From: UMGS172 sp964634675
Lineage (GTDB): Bacteria; Bacillota; Clostridia; Oscillospirales; Acutalibacteraceae
NCBI GenBank assembly: GCA_964634675.1
Contig: CAZWLH010000079.1
Location: 1 to 6,912, forward strand
DNA: 6,912 nucleotides
Direction: 5' to 3'
Shown here: positions 1-5,955 of the stretch, piece after piece
Layout: every line of letters begins with the position of its first letter
Numbering within the stretch: position 1 is the stretch's first letter
Made by a program: the position numbers and the translations under genes
Notes under the pieces: model-generated
What the model saw: the letters and a program-made list of their open reading frames with translations, nothing else
Databases searched by the model: none
Told to the model about the DNA's origin: nothing

Positions 1-220
1 TTTTGAGTTGTTTTTTCTATTATTTTTGTTACCTATCTATTGTATCATAACATTTCGATAAAAACTTTAAAAGTTAAAAAGTTTTAGAATAAGTGCGAAA
101 GGTTTTTTAAGACCTACTCCTTCAGTCATTGCTTCAAAAAGCGCTTCGGCGTATCGCCTAAGAGGTTTGCGGAGAGCCGTGGAATGATTCTCTTTTAAAT
201 TTCTCTTTCCATCTTGCAAT
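1..220. other. AT-rich upstream region without a recognised gene
   Basis: No credible gene is visible here. The first 90 bases are strongly AT-rich. An A/T-only hairpin (61-68 pairing with 78-85) is visible. On the minus strand, 39-47 reads as an extended -10 element (TGATACAAT), which could serve a divergent gene to the left of the window, but its -35 is poor. A minus-strand open frame covers 67-369, but it starts inside metA antisense, has no ribosome binding site and resembles no family I know. Bases 110-200 are less AT-rich than their surroundings and could be a dispersed repeat or gene remnant. Confidence 0.4.
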
Positions 221-247
221 TTGACATTGATTTTGATATTATATAAT
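221..247 (+). promoter_or_regulatory. Predicted sigma-A promoter of metA
   Basis: A perfect -35 (TTGACA, 221-226) is followed by a perfect -10 (TATAAT, 242-247). The spacer is only 15 bases, shorter than the usual 17. Transcription would start near 254, leaving a leader of about 25 bases. That is too short for a SAM riboswitch or T-box, so methionine control, if any, would have to act through a repressor or elsewhere. Confidence 0.6.
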
Positions 248-279
248 ACAGTATAAACTGCAACTCTCAGGAGGTTATT

Positions 280-1194
280 ATGCCAATTAAAATCCCCGAT
301 TCTTTGCCGGCTGCAAGAACCCTCGAGTCGGAAAACGTCTTTATAATGACCGAGTACCGTGCCCTGCATCAGGACATACGTCCTTTGAAAATAGCCGTTG
401 TAAATATAATGCCGACCAAGATCGACACCGAAACACAGCTTTTACGCCTTCTCGGAAACACTCCGCTGCAGGTTGAGATCGAGCTTATCCAAATGGCAAG
501 CCACGTTTCGAAAAACACCTCGGCAGAGCATCTTTTGAAGTTCTACAAAACCTTTGACGATATAAAAAATCAGCGTTTTGACGGTTTGATAATAACGGGT
601 GCGCCTGTTGAAAAGCTGCCTTTTTGCGAGGTCGAGTATTGGAGCGAGCTTTGCACCATAATGGATTGGGCCGAGACCAATGTTTATTCGACTTTGTACA
701 TCTGCTGGGGTGCACAAGCCGGACTTTATCATCATTACGGACTTGATAAACGTCTGCTGCCTAAAAAGCTCAGCGGCGTTTACCGCCACCGACCGCTTGA
801 CAAGCGTCATCCCCTGACACGTGGCTTTGACGATCTCTTTTTCGCACCGCACTCACGCTATACCGAAACTCCGATCGAGTCGATACGTGCCTGCTCCGAG
901 CTGATGATTTTGGCCGAGTCGGACGAAGCCGGTGCATATATCGTCACCGACCGTGACTGCCGTAACATCTTCGTGACGGGTCACGCCGAATACAGCCGAA
1001 GCACACTTGCCAACGAATACAACCGAGACGTGCTTAAAGGCATTGAGCCGGAAATCCCGGTTAATTATTTCAAAAATGACGACCCGACCGAAAAGCCGGT
1101 CTTTACCTGGAAATCGCACGCAAGTATGCTTTATGCCAATTGGCTCAACCACATTGTGTATTTGCACACACCTTATGATTTGTCGGAGCTTTAA
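280..1194 (+). CDS. metA: Homoserine O-acetyltransferase (MetA type)
   Basis: This enzyme acylates homoserine in the cytoplasm, the committed step that channels it into methionine synthesis. The 304-residue length is normal for the MetA/HTS family (glutamine-amidotransferase-like fold). The catalytic residues are in place: Cys142 in ICWGAQAG, and His235 and Glu237 in VTGHAEYSR. Lys47 (NIMPTKIDTE) and Arg249 (EYNRD) are also conserved. Residue 111 is Glu (ITGAPVEKLPF). In the family, Glu at this position goes with acetyl-CoA use (Bacillus cereus MetA), while Gly goes with succinyl-CoA use (E. coli), so acetyl-CoA is predicted. The ATG is fixed by CAGGAGGT at 268-275, four bases upstream. The gene stands alone between its own promoter and a terminator at 1201-1230. 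The substrate call is an inference from one residue; the family assignment is very secure. Confidence 0.95.
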   Translation: MPIKIPDSLPAARTLESENVFIMTEYRALHQDIRPLKIAVVNIMPTKIDTETQLLRLLGNTPLQVEIELIQMASHVSKNTSAEHLLKFYKTFDDIKNQRFDGLIITGAPVEKLPFCEVEYWSELCTIMDWAETNVYSTLYICWGAQAGLYHHYGLDKRLLPKKLSGVYRHRPLDKRHPLTRGFDDLFFAPHSRYTETPIESIRACSELMILAESDEAGAYIVTDRDCRNIFVTGHAEYSRSTLANEYNRDVLKGIEPEIPVNYFKNDDPTEKPVFTWKSHASMLYANWLNHIVYLHTPYDLSEL

Positions 1195-1200
1195 ACTTAC

Positions 1201-1230
1201 CGCCTGTACCAAACGGTACGGGCGTTTTTT
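1201..1230 (+). terminator. Rho-independent terminator after metA
   Basis: A 10-bp stem (1201-1210 with 1215-1224, one G-U pair) closes an AAAC loop and is followed by six T residues (1225-1230). It begins six bases after the metA stop codon and makes metA a single-gene transcription unit. Confidence 0.93.
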
Positions 1231-1293
1231 ATTTGCTCGGCTTAACAAAAAGCGGAATATCGGACAGGTAATGTATCATAGCATTTAGTGAAC

Positions 1294-1297
1294 GGAG
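1294..1297 (+). promoter_or_regulatory. Ribosome binding site that sets the deacetylase start
   Basis: GGAG at 1294-1297 lies eight bases before the ATG at 1306. The longer open frame could begin at GTG 1288, but nothing like a Shine-Dalgarno sequence precedes it, and the GGAG would then lie inside the coding sequence. The ATG at 1306 also puts the signal/anchor segment at the protein N-terminus. No convincing promoter was found between 1231 and 1293; a TATCAT at 1274-1279 lacks a good -35. Confidence 0.7.
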
Positions 1298-1305
1298 TTG
1301 AGCTT

Positions 1306-2061
1306 ATGAAATTTATGATTTTAACCAAGAAGCACCTTCTGACGGCCGGTTGCGGTCTGCTTGCCGTGATCATCGGAGCGGCGATATCGGTAAACGCCTT
1401 TGCGAAGCAGGAGCGCCTGTTGCCGATATACTGTGTCAAGACCGAAGAAAAGTGTGTTGCACTGACCTTTGATGCTGCGTGGGGCGCCGACGATACCGAT
1501 ACGCTGATAGAGGTTTTGAGCCGTTATAACGCACCTGCGACTTTTTTCGTGGTCGGCGGCTGGGTCGATAAATATCCCGAAGAGGTAAAACGGCTGAGTG
1601 ATGCGGGAAATGACGTTATGAACCATTCCTCGACACACCCCTATATGACCAAGCTCGGCGAAGCGCAAATTAAGGAACAGCTTGAGACCTGCAATGCAAA
1701 AATAGCGGCAATCACCGGAAAGACCCCTACCCTGTTCAGATGTCCCTACGGCGATTACGACAACAAGGTGATCGGAACGGTCGAAAAAATCGGAATGAAA
1801 GCGATACAGTGGGACGTTGATTCCCTCGATTGGAAGGATACGAGTACGGTTGAGAGCATTGTGACGAGGGTGACGGGAAAGGTAAAGCCCGGAAGCATAA
1901 TCCTTTTCCACAATGATGCCGATCACACGCCCGAAGCGTTGCCGCTCATTCTCGAGAAGCTGACCGCCGAAGGGTATAAATTCGTCAAGATCGCCGAGCT
2001 TATAGCGTACGACAACTATACGATAGACAATTCGGGAATGCAGATTCGAAACGCAGGCTGA
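1306..2061 (+). CDS. Polysaccharide deacetylase family protein (NodB domain, PdaB-like)
   Basis: A metal-dependent carbohydrate esterase family 4 enzyme, expected to remove N-acetyl groups from peptidoglycan or a related surface glycan outside the membrane. The 251-residue protein opens with a hydrophobic segment (about residues 9-33) that acts as signal peptide or anchor. The NodB domain fills about 48-235. Visible motifs: TFDAAWG (Asp56, putative base), NHSSTHP (His107 and His111, metal ligands), RCPYG (145-149), WDVDSLDW (169-176) and LFHN (His202). The classical TFDDG is here TFDAAWGADD, so the usual second Asp is Ala. TFDxxWG variants are known from the PdaB/sporulation-type branch, so this is probably a subfamily trait and not inactivation. 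Glycan substrate and any sporulation role are not shown by the sequence. The nearest terminator downstream is at 2175-2213. Confidence 0.92.
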   Translation: MKFMILTKKHLLTAGCGLLAVIIGAAISVNAFAKQERLLPIYCVKTEEKCVALTFDAAWGADDTDTLIEVLSRYNAPATFFVVGGWVDKYPEEVKRLSDAGNDVMNHSSTHPYMTKLGEAQIKEQLETCNAKIAAITGKTPTLFRCPYGDYDNKVIGTVEKIGMKAIQWDVDSLDWKDTSTVESIVTRVTGKVKPGSIILFHNDADHTPEALPLILEKLTAEGYKFVKIAELIAYDNYTIDNSGMQIRNAG

Positions 2062-2071
2062 ACAAAAGAAA

Positions 2072-2105
2072 AAGCGCTCTTATGACACATCACAAAAGAA
2101 CGCTT
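2072..2105 (-). terminator. Weak hairpin with a T-run on the minus strand
   Basis: Arms 2072-2081 and 2096-2105 pair with one mismatch (AAGCG-x-TCTT against AAGA-x-CGCTT). On the + strand the hairpin is not followed by T residues. On the minus strand it runs into CTTTTTCTTTTG, the pattern of an intrinsic terminator. There is no minus-strand gene here to need one, so it may block antisense transcription into the deacetylase gene or be a remnant. Confidence 0.35.
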
Positions 2106-2107
2106 AA

Positions 2108-2134
2108 CAATTATGATGAAGTACCATAACGAAG
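2108..2134. repeat. Intergenic repeat, copy 1
   Basis: Bases 2110-2134 match 6803-6827 at 21 of 25 positions, both located shortly after a gene's stop codon. The last three differences (2120, 2123, 2126) are all A/G and fall exactly three bases apart. In the + frame both copies read Asp-Glu-Val-Pro-stop; in a minus frame both read LRYGTSS. Unlike copy 2, no matching inverted arm follows this copy. Confidence 0.6.
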
Positions 2135-2174
2135 TCTTGCTTTAAAATGTGAAATTTCGGCGGTATTCTTTGTT

Positions 2175-2213
2175 AAAAACGCACAGTATGCGTCAGCATT
2201 ACTGTGCGTTTTT
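2175..2213 (+). terminator. Strong terminator downstream of the deacetylase gene
   Basis: A 14-bp perfect stem (2175-2188 with 2200-2213) has A residues on the left arm and T residues on the right, so it can work on both strands. A small inner stem (TGC 2189-2191 with GCA 2196-2198) tightens the loop. It lies about 110 bases after the deacetylase stop codon, an unusually long 3' tail that includes repeat copy 1. Confidence 0.88.
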
Positions 2214-2291
2214 GTCGCGACTCTCATCCGAATTTTTCATTTTAAAGTGCATCGCAGTTTTATAACCGGGAAAAATCCTTCGTATTGAAGA

Positions 2292-2380
2292 CGGAAAATG
2301 CAGACCTTGATTTGCTACCACACTAAATCAATGCTCATCACACAAGAAATGTGAAAAAACAGGAGTCCGCATTTTTACCG
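2292..2380. other. Long inverted repeat with two inner stems, possible structured RNA or mini-element
   Basis: The ends pair over 13 base pairs: CGG 2292-2294 with CCG 2378-2380, AAAATGC 2295-2301 with GCATTTT 2369-2375, and GAC 2303-2305 with GTC 2365-2367, leaving one mismatch and a two-base bulge. Inside are two separate hairpins: 2307-2313 with 2325-2331 (7 bp, TTGATTT/AAATCAA) and 2338-2342 with 2350-2354 (5 bp, TCACA/TGTGA, 7-base loop). Together they form a possible three-way junction. I recognise no RNA family. It could equally be a remnant of a small inverted-repeat mobile element. It lies upstream of the promoter at 2448, so it would not be in that gene's leader. Confidence 0.4.
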
Positions 2381-2447
2381 AAACAAAAAGCAACCGACAC
2401 CGAACACCGACGGTTATTCGAATATAACAAAATTGCTTCTTCAAATA

Positions 2448-2476
2448 TTGACTTTTTTATGCAACTGTGTTATCAT
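2448..2476 (+). promoter_or_regulatory. Extended -10 sigma-A promoter of the GH16 lipoprotein gene
   Basis: TTGACT (2448-2453) and TATCAT (2471-2476) are separated by exactly 17 bases. TG at 2468-2469 gives an extended -10. The start of transcription would be near 2483. The short leader carries a small GGGC/GCCC hairpin (2491-2494 with 2500-2503) before the ribosome binding site AAGGAGAT at 2509-2516. Confidence 0.8.
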
Positions 2477-2520
2477 ACGATTGTTAAATAGGGCTTTATG
2501 CCCATAAAAAGGAGATATTT

Positions 2521-4302
2521 ATGAAAAGAACTGTTGCATTGTTACTTGCGATGAGCTGTATGCTTTGCCTTTTCGTCGGTTGCGGCGATAAAAAGCAGAC
2601 CGCTTCGGGCTCATCAAACCTCACCGTAAGCGTTTCGGACGACATTTTTTCAATCGCCGATGTCGCATACCTTGATGCAGACGGATCGAGCATTTACCGT
2701 GTAATTCGCCCCGAAAACGGCGAATTGGACGAAACAACTCAGGCCGGATATGTTTTCAAGCAGATGAAATCCGCTTTGAGCACGTCCGTTCGTAACGTTC
2801 TCGACACCGAGGACGGAACCGATGCCTATGAGGTGCTTATCGGTAACACCAACCGTGCAGAGTCGGCTCAGGCTAAGGATTACCTTATAAAATCCGTCGG
2901 CGGACGTATCGACGATTTTATCATCTGCACTATCGGCAAAAAGATCGTCATCAATGCGATGACCGCCGATTCTCTTAAGGCCGCCTGCAGTTATTTTGCC
3001 GCCAACTTTGTTAACAAGGACGGCATAAAGGGCGGTATAAAGTATACGAATAAGACAGCCGGCAGCTATGTTGATGCTTCGATCAACGGCGTTGCTCTCG
3101 GAAACTTTAAGCTCGTAAGACCGAGATTCAATCAGTCGTATTTGGTTCAAACCGAGATCGAAAGCTCATCGAGCCTTATCACCAAAAACACCGGATATCT
3201 CTTGAAAGCAGTCGATGACAATCTCGAAAAGACCGACTTTGAGATAATCGTCGGAAGCTCGAGCCGTGACGGTGTTGAGAAGATCGAAAACACCGACGAA
3301 TACCGCATCACAATTTCGGGCGGAAAGGTATTTTTGAACGGCGGAAGCACCTATGCCACCGCTATGGCGGTCACCGAATTCTGCAAGATGCTTACCGCAG
3401 GCAAGCCGCTCACCGATGCAGACAGCGTTATCGGCAGCTATCAGCAGGCCGTTGCCGCTTATGACAAATCTACATATTATACTCCCACCTGGACCGACGA
3501 TTTTACCGAATCCTCCGCCGGTCATCAAACCGGTGTAGATCTCACCAAATGGGCTTGGGGAACCGACACAAGTGCAGGCTCGAATGACCGCTTGGCCGTT
3601 CGTTCCGAAAGCTCCGATCACCTGTTTGTCAACGACGGTATGCTCAACTTCTATGCCGCATTCGATGCAAATCAATACTACGGCTTCAAGCTCACCACCA
3701 AGGGTAAAATGACCTTCAGATACGGCATACTTGAGATGAGCGCGATCCTTCCCGAGGGCGAACCGTTCTGGATATCGCTTTGGGCAAACTCCTATGACCC
3801 GAACGGCAACGCCGCATTTATGACCGAGGTCAACGTTGTTGAAATGTTCGGAAACTCGGCTTGGGAAGCATCTAACCTCCACGGTTGGCTGAAGTCGAAT
3901 ATGCGTGATTACTACAACACATATTGGGAGCCTCAGGGCATTGAGGAGCACTGGTCGCTTGATGCAACCCACGGCAGTCAGAAGAGATACAGCCTCCCCG
4001 ACGGAGCCAAGTTCAACGATTGTCTCCACACCTTTACCTATATTTGGTCGAAGGATGAGTGTGCATTTGCCTGCGACGGCAACAAGTATTTCTCGGTAAA
4101 TCTCAACGAAAACGAGCTTTGGGCCGAGACCTTCTCGCAACCCATTTACCTCATTTTGAGCCAGGCCACCGGCTTTGAGACTCAGCACGAAACACTTGAT
4201 GACAGTGCAAGCTATTGGGCAGAGTCAAACAACTTCCAGATAGATTATGTTCACATCTATCAAAAGGCCGACGGATTGTCCGAAATGAACTTCCTCGACT
4301 AA
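2521..4302 (+). CDS. Lipoprotein with two alpha/beta modules and a GH16-type domain
   Basis: A predicted surface lipoprotein of 593 residues acting on, or binding, a polysaccharide outside the cell. Residues 1-20 form a lipoprotein signal peptide with lipobox FVGC and lipidated Cys21. A Thr/Ser-containing linker follows. Two related modules are visible at about 95-175 and 230-300: YEVLIGNTNR (103-112) matches FEIIVGSSSR (240-249), each followed by a strand with GKKIVI or GGKVFL and an Ala-rich helix. From about 322 to 580 lies a GH16 laminarinase-like fold: TDDF (325-328), RYGILEMSA (400-408), PFWISLW (415-421), the active-site strand EVNVVEMFG (436-444), YLILSQATG (543-551) and the terminal strand IDYVHIYQ (574-581). 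GH16 normally has E-x-D-x-(x)-E. Here nucleophile Glu436 and acid/base Glu441 remain, but the central Asp is Asn438. Activity may therefore be reduced, or the domain may only bind. The substrate cannot be told from sequence. The start is supported by a ribosome binding site six bases upstream. The gene is monocistronic. Confidence 0.9.
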   Translation: MKRTVALLLAMSCMLCLFVGCGDKKQTASGSSNLTVSVSDDIFSIADVAYLDADGSSIYRVIRPENGELDETTQAGYVFKQMKSALSTSVRNVLDTEDGTDAYEVLIGNTNRAESAQAKDYLIKSVGGRIDDFIICTIGKKIVINAMTADSLKAACSYFAANFVNKDGIKGGIKYTNKTAGSYVDASINGVALGNFKLVRPRFNQSYLVQTEIESSSSLITKNTGYLLKAVDDNLEKTDFEIIVGSSSRDGVEKIENTDEYRITISGGKVFLNGGSTYATAMAVTEFCKMLTAGKPLTDADSVIGSYQQAVAAYDKSTYYTPTWTDDFTESSAGHQTGVDLTKWAWGTDTSAGSNDRLAVRSESSDHLFVNDGMLNFYAAFDANQYYGFKLTTKGKMTFRYGILEMSAILPEGEPFWISLWANSYDPNGNAAFMTEVNVVEMFGNSAWEASNLHGWLKSNMRDYYNTYWEPQGIEEHWSLDATHGSQKRYSLPDGAKFNDCLHTFTYIWSKDECAFACDGNKYFSVNLNENELWAETFSQPIYLILSQATGFETQHETLDDSASYWAESNNFQIDYVHIYQKADGLSEMNFLD

Positions 4303-4318
4303 ACCGAAACAGCACAGA

Positions 4319-4350
4319 CGGCAGAAGAGAACACTCTCTTCTGCCGTTTT
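4319..4350 (+). terminator. Strong terminator after the GH16 lipoprotein gene
   Basis: A perfect 12-bp stem (4319-4330 with 4335-4346) closes an ACAC loop and is followed by TTTT. It starts 17 bases after the stop codon and separates this unit from the transporter operon. Confidence 0.95.
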
Positions 4351-4392
4351 CTATACTTGGCGGTTTTTCGCAATAACACTCTGTTTAATTAC

Positions 4393-4421
4393 TTGACTAA
4401 AGTGTTTCACTATGCTATAAT
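4393..4421 (+). promoter_or_regulatory. Near-consensus promoter of the OPT/PqqD-like operon
   Basis: TTGACT (4393-4398), a 17-base spacer and TATAAT (4416-4421), with TG at 4413-4414 as an extended -10. This is one of the strongest promoter matches in the window. The leader is about 60 bases and AT-rich, ending in AAAGGAG (4475-4481) eight bases... upstream of the ATG at 4489 by seven bases. No riboswitch-sized structure fits in the leader. Confidence 0.88.
4401..4411. promoter_or_regulatory. Possible operator palindrome in the promoter spacer
   Basis: AGTG-TTT-CACT is a perfect palindrome lying between the -35 and -10. A further ATAGTG at 4434-4439 mirrors CACTAT at 4408-4413 across the -10 and start site. 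A repressor bound here would block RNA polymerase, but the sites are short and the region AT-rich, so chance is possible. Confidence 0.35.
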
Positions 4422-4488
4422 ATAAAATGAAGTATAGTGTGTTTATTTAATAAATTACATTATCAAAATATAAAAAAGGAGTATTTTA

Positions 4489-5955
4489 ATGAAAAAGCAA
4501 AACGACTTCAAACCGTATGTGCCTGCCGAAAAGGTCACCTCGGAATTGACCGTAACGTCAATTATTATGGGTATTCTTTTGGCCGTCATATTCGGTGCGG
4601 CGAACGCTTATCTGGGTCTCAGAGTCGGTATGACCGTCTCGGCCTCGATACCCGCCGCAGTTATCGCAATGGGTGTCATTCGTGTCATCCTGCGAAAAAA
4701 TTCAATTTTGGAAAGCAATATGGTTCAGACCATAGGCTCGGCCGGTGAATCCCTGGCCGCAGGTGCCATATTCACGCTTCCCGCACTCTTCCTTTGGGCA
4801 AAGGAAGGCGTTATGGGCAAGCCGAGTCTCATTGAGATAACGCTTATCGCTCTTCTCGGCGGTCTTCTCGGCGTGTTCTTTATGGTTCCGCTCCGCAACG
4901 CACTTATCGTCAAGGAGCACGGTATACTTCCCTATCCCGAAGGACAGGCTTGTGCCGAGGTTATGCTCGCAGGAGAAGAGGGCGGTTCCAAAGCATCGAC
5001 CGTTTTCGCCGGAATGGGCTTTGCCGCAGCTTTCAAGTTCATTATCGACGGCTTGAAGGTCGTTCCCGGCGAAGTAACATACCAGGGACCGAGACTTTAT
5101 CCCGGTGCCGTCGGAACGCAGATCTATCCTGCCGTTATGAGTGTCGGCTACATCTGCGGACCCAAGATATCGTCATATATGTTTGCAGGCGGACTGCTCA
5201 GCTGGCTTGTGCTTATCCCTCTGTTGGTGCTCTTCGGCGGTGATTATGTTTCTGCCTTAGCCGAGGGAAAAAACATCGCCGATGTTTTCGCCGCAGGCGG
5301 TGCCGACGGTGTGTGGAGCACATATATCCGCTATATCGGTGCAGGTGCTCTTGCCGCGGGCGGTATCATCAGCCTTATAAAGTCACTTCCGCTTATCGTC
5401 CGCACCTTTGTCGGTGCTTTGAAAGGCTTCTCGGTTTCGGGCGGCGGCACTCTCCGCACCGAAAAGGATATCAATATGAAGCTCGTTCTCCTTGCCATAT
5501 TGATCCTCACCCTTGCCGTTTGGCTCGTTCCCGCAATTCCCGTTTCACCCCTCGGTGCAGTCATCGTCGTCGTATTCGGCTTCTTCTTTGCAACCGTTTC
5601 TTCGAGAATGGTCGGTCTTGTCGGAAGCAGTAACAACCCCGTTTCGGGTATGGCAATCGCAACACTGCTCATTGCCACCCTCATTCTGAAGGTCACCGGC
5701 GACGTCGGTGCTCGCGGTATGCAGGCCGCTATCGCAATCGGTTCGATAATCTGCATCGTTGCCGCAATATCGGGCGACACCTCGCAGGATCTTAAGACGG
5801 TTATCTTCTCGGTGCAACCCCCAAGAAGCAGCAGATCGGTGAAATATTGGGCGTTATCGCCGCAGCCTTTGCTATCGGTGCAACACTTTATCTTCTCGAT
5901 TCCGCATGGGGCTTCGGCTCCGAAGAGCTTGCCGCACCTCAGGCAACACTTATGA
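4489..5955 (+). CDS. OPT-family oligopeptide transporter, N-terminal two thirds (frameshifted gene)
   Basis: An integral membrane transporter of the OPT family (bacterial oligopeptide/YSL-like branch), expected to import small peptides or metal-peptide complexes by ion coupling. Residues 1-437 are true OPT sequence with many membrane segments (for example about 24-44, 50-68, 114-135, 229-250, 331-350, 354-372). Family motifs: GMTVSASIPAAVIAMG (47-62), ESNMVQTIGSAGESLAAG (75-92), LPYPEGQACAEV (147-158), SSNNPVSG (380-387) and ISGDTSQDLKT (427-437). After Thr437 the frame is lost: the remaining 51 residues are Ser/Pro/His-rich, not membrane-like, and end at 5955. The correct continuation lies in another frame (see 5799-6404). 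The joined protein would be 638 residues, a normal length for the family. Substrate is not determined. The start is supported by AAAGGAG at 4475-4481. The downstream partner is a PqqD-like gene. Confidence 0.93.
   Translation: MKKQNDFKPYVPAEKVTSELTVTSIIMGILLAVIFGAANAYLGLRVGMTVSASIPAAVIAMGVIRVILRKNSILESNMVQTIGSAGESLAAGAIFTLPALFLWAKEGVMGKPSLIEITLIALLGGLLGVFFMVPLRNALIVKEHGILPYPEGQACAEVMLAGEEGGSKASTVFAGMGFAAAFKFIIDGLKVVPGEVTYQGPRLYPGAVGTQIYPAVMSVGYICGPKISSYMFAGGLLSWLVLIPLLVLFGGDYVSALAEGKNIADVFAAGGADGVWSTYIRYIGAGALAAGGIISLIKSLPLIVRTFVGALKGFSVSGGGTLRTEKDINMKLVLLAILILTLAVWLVPAIPVSPLGAVIVVVFGFFFATVSSRMVGLVGSSNNPVSGMAIATLLIATLILKVTGDVGARGMQAAIAIGSIICIVAAISGDTSQDLKTVIFSVQPPRSSRSVKYWALSPQPLLSVQHFIFSIPHGASAPKSLPHLRQHL
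5791..5804 (+). other. Frameshift site inside the OPT transporter gene
   Basis: Frame 1 reads CTT AAG ACG GTT ATC (Leu-Lys-Thr-Val-Ile). Family members continue Leu-Lys-Thr-Gly-Tyr-Leu-Leu-Gly, and exactly that sequence appears if GGT is read from 5799. One G appears to be missing from what would be ACGGGT. There is no X-XXY-YYZ slippery heptamer at the site (TAAGACG), so programmed frameshifting is unlikely. A real one-base deletion or a homopolymer base-call error explains it best. Confidence 0.85.

Larger units (their letters stand above)
2062..2520. other. 459-base intergenic region with several structured elements
   Basis: No gene with a ribosome binding site was found on either strand. 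In order it holds a weak hairpin (2072-2105), copy 1 of an intergenic repeat (2108-2134), a strong terminator (2175-2213), a fold-back element (2292-2380) and the promoter of the next gene (2448-2476). A 38-codon minus-strand open frame (2227 down to 2111) overlaps the terminator and repeat and has no recognisable relatives that I can name. Bases 2214-2290 and 2381-2440 hold nothing I can identify. Confidence 0.6.

Noticed and set aside
227..279. SAM riboswitch or T-box in front of metA
   Set aside because: The predicted transcript leader is only about 25 bases, and no such conserved core is seen further upstream.
67..369. Minus-strand 100-codon open frame
   Set aside because: It starts inside metA antisense, has no ribosome binding site and shows no family motif. 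The part at about 110-200 might be a dispersed repeat, but no second copy is visible here.
2111..2227. Minus-strand 38-codon open frame ending in LRYGTSS
   Set aside because: It runs through a strong terminator hairpin, has no Shine-Dalgarno sequence and no identifiable relatives. The shared LRYGTSS is already explained by the intergenic repeat.
3166..4188. Minus-strand 340-codon open frame opposite the GH16 lipoprotein gene
   Set aside because: It is a long shadow frame caused by codon bias of the + strand gene, which has a signal peptide, clear domains, promoter and terminator.
5791..5804. Programmed -1 frameshifting in the OPT gene
   Set aside because: The site has no slippery heptamer and the zero-frame product would be a truncated membrane protein with an unrelated tail.
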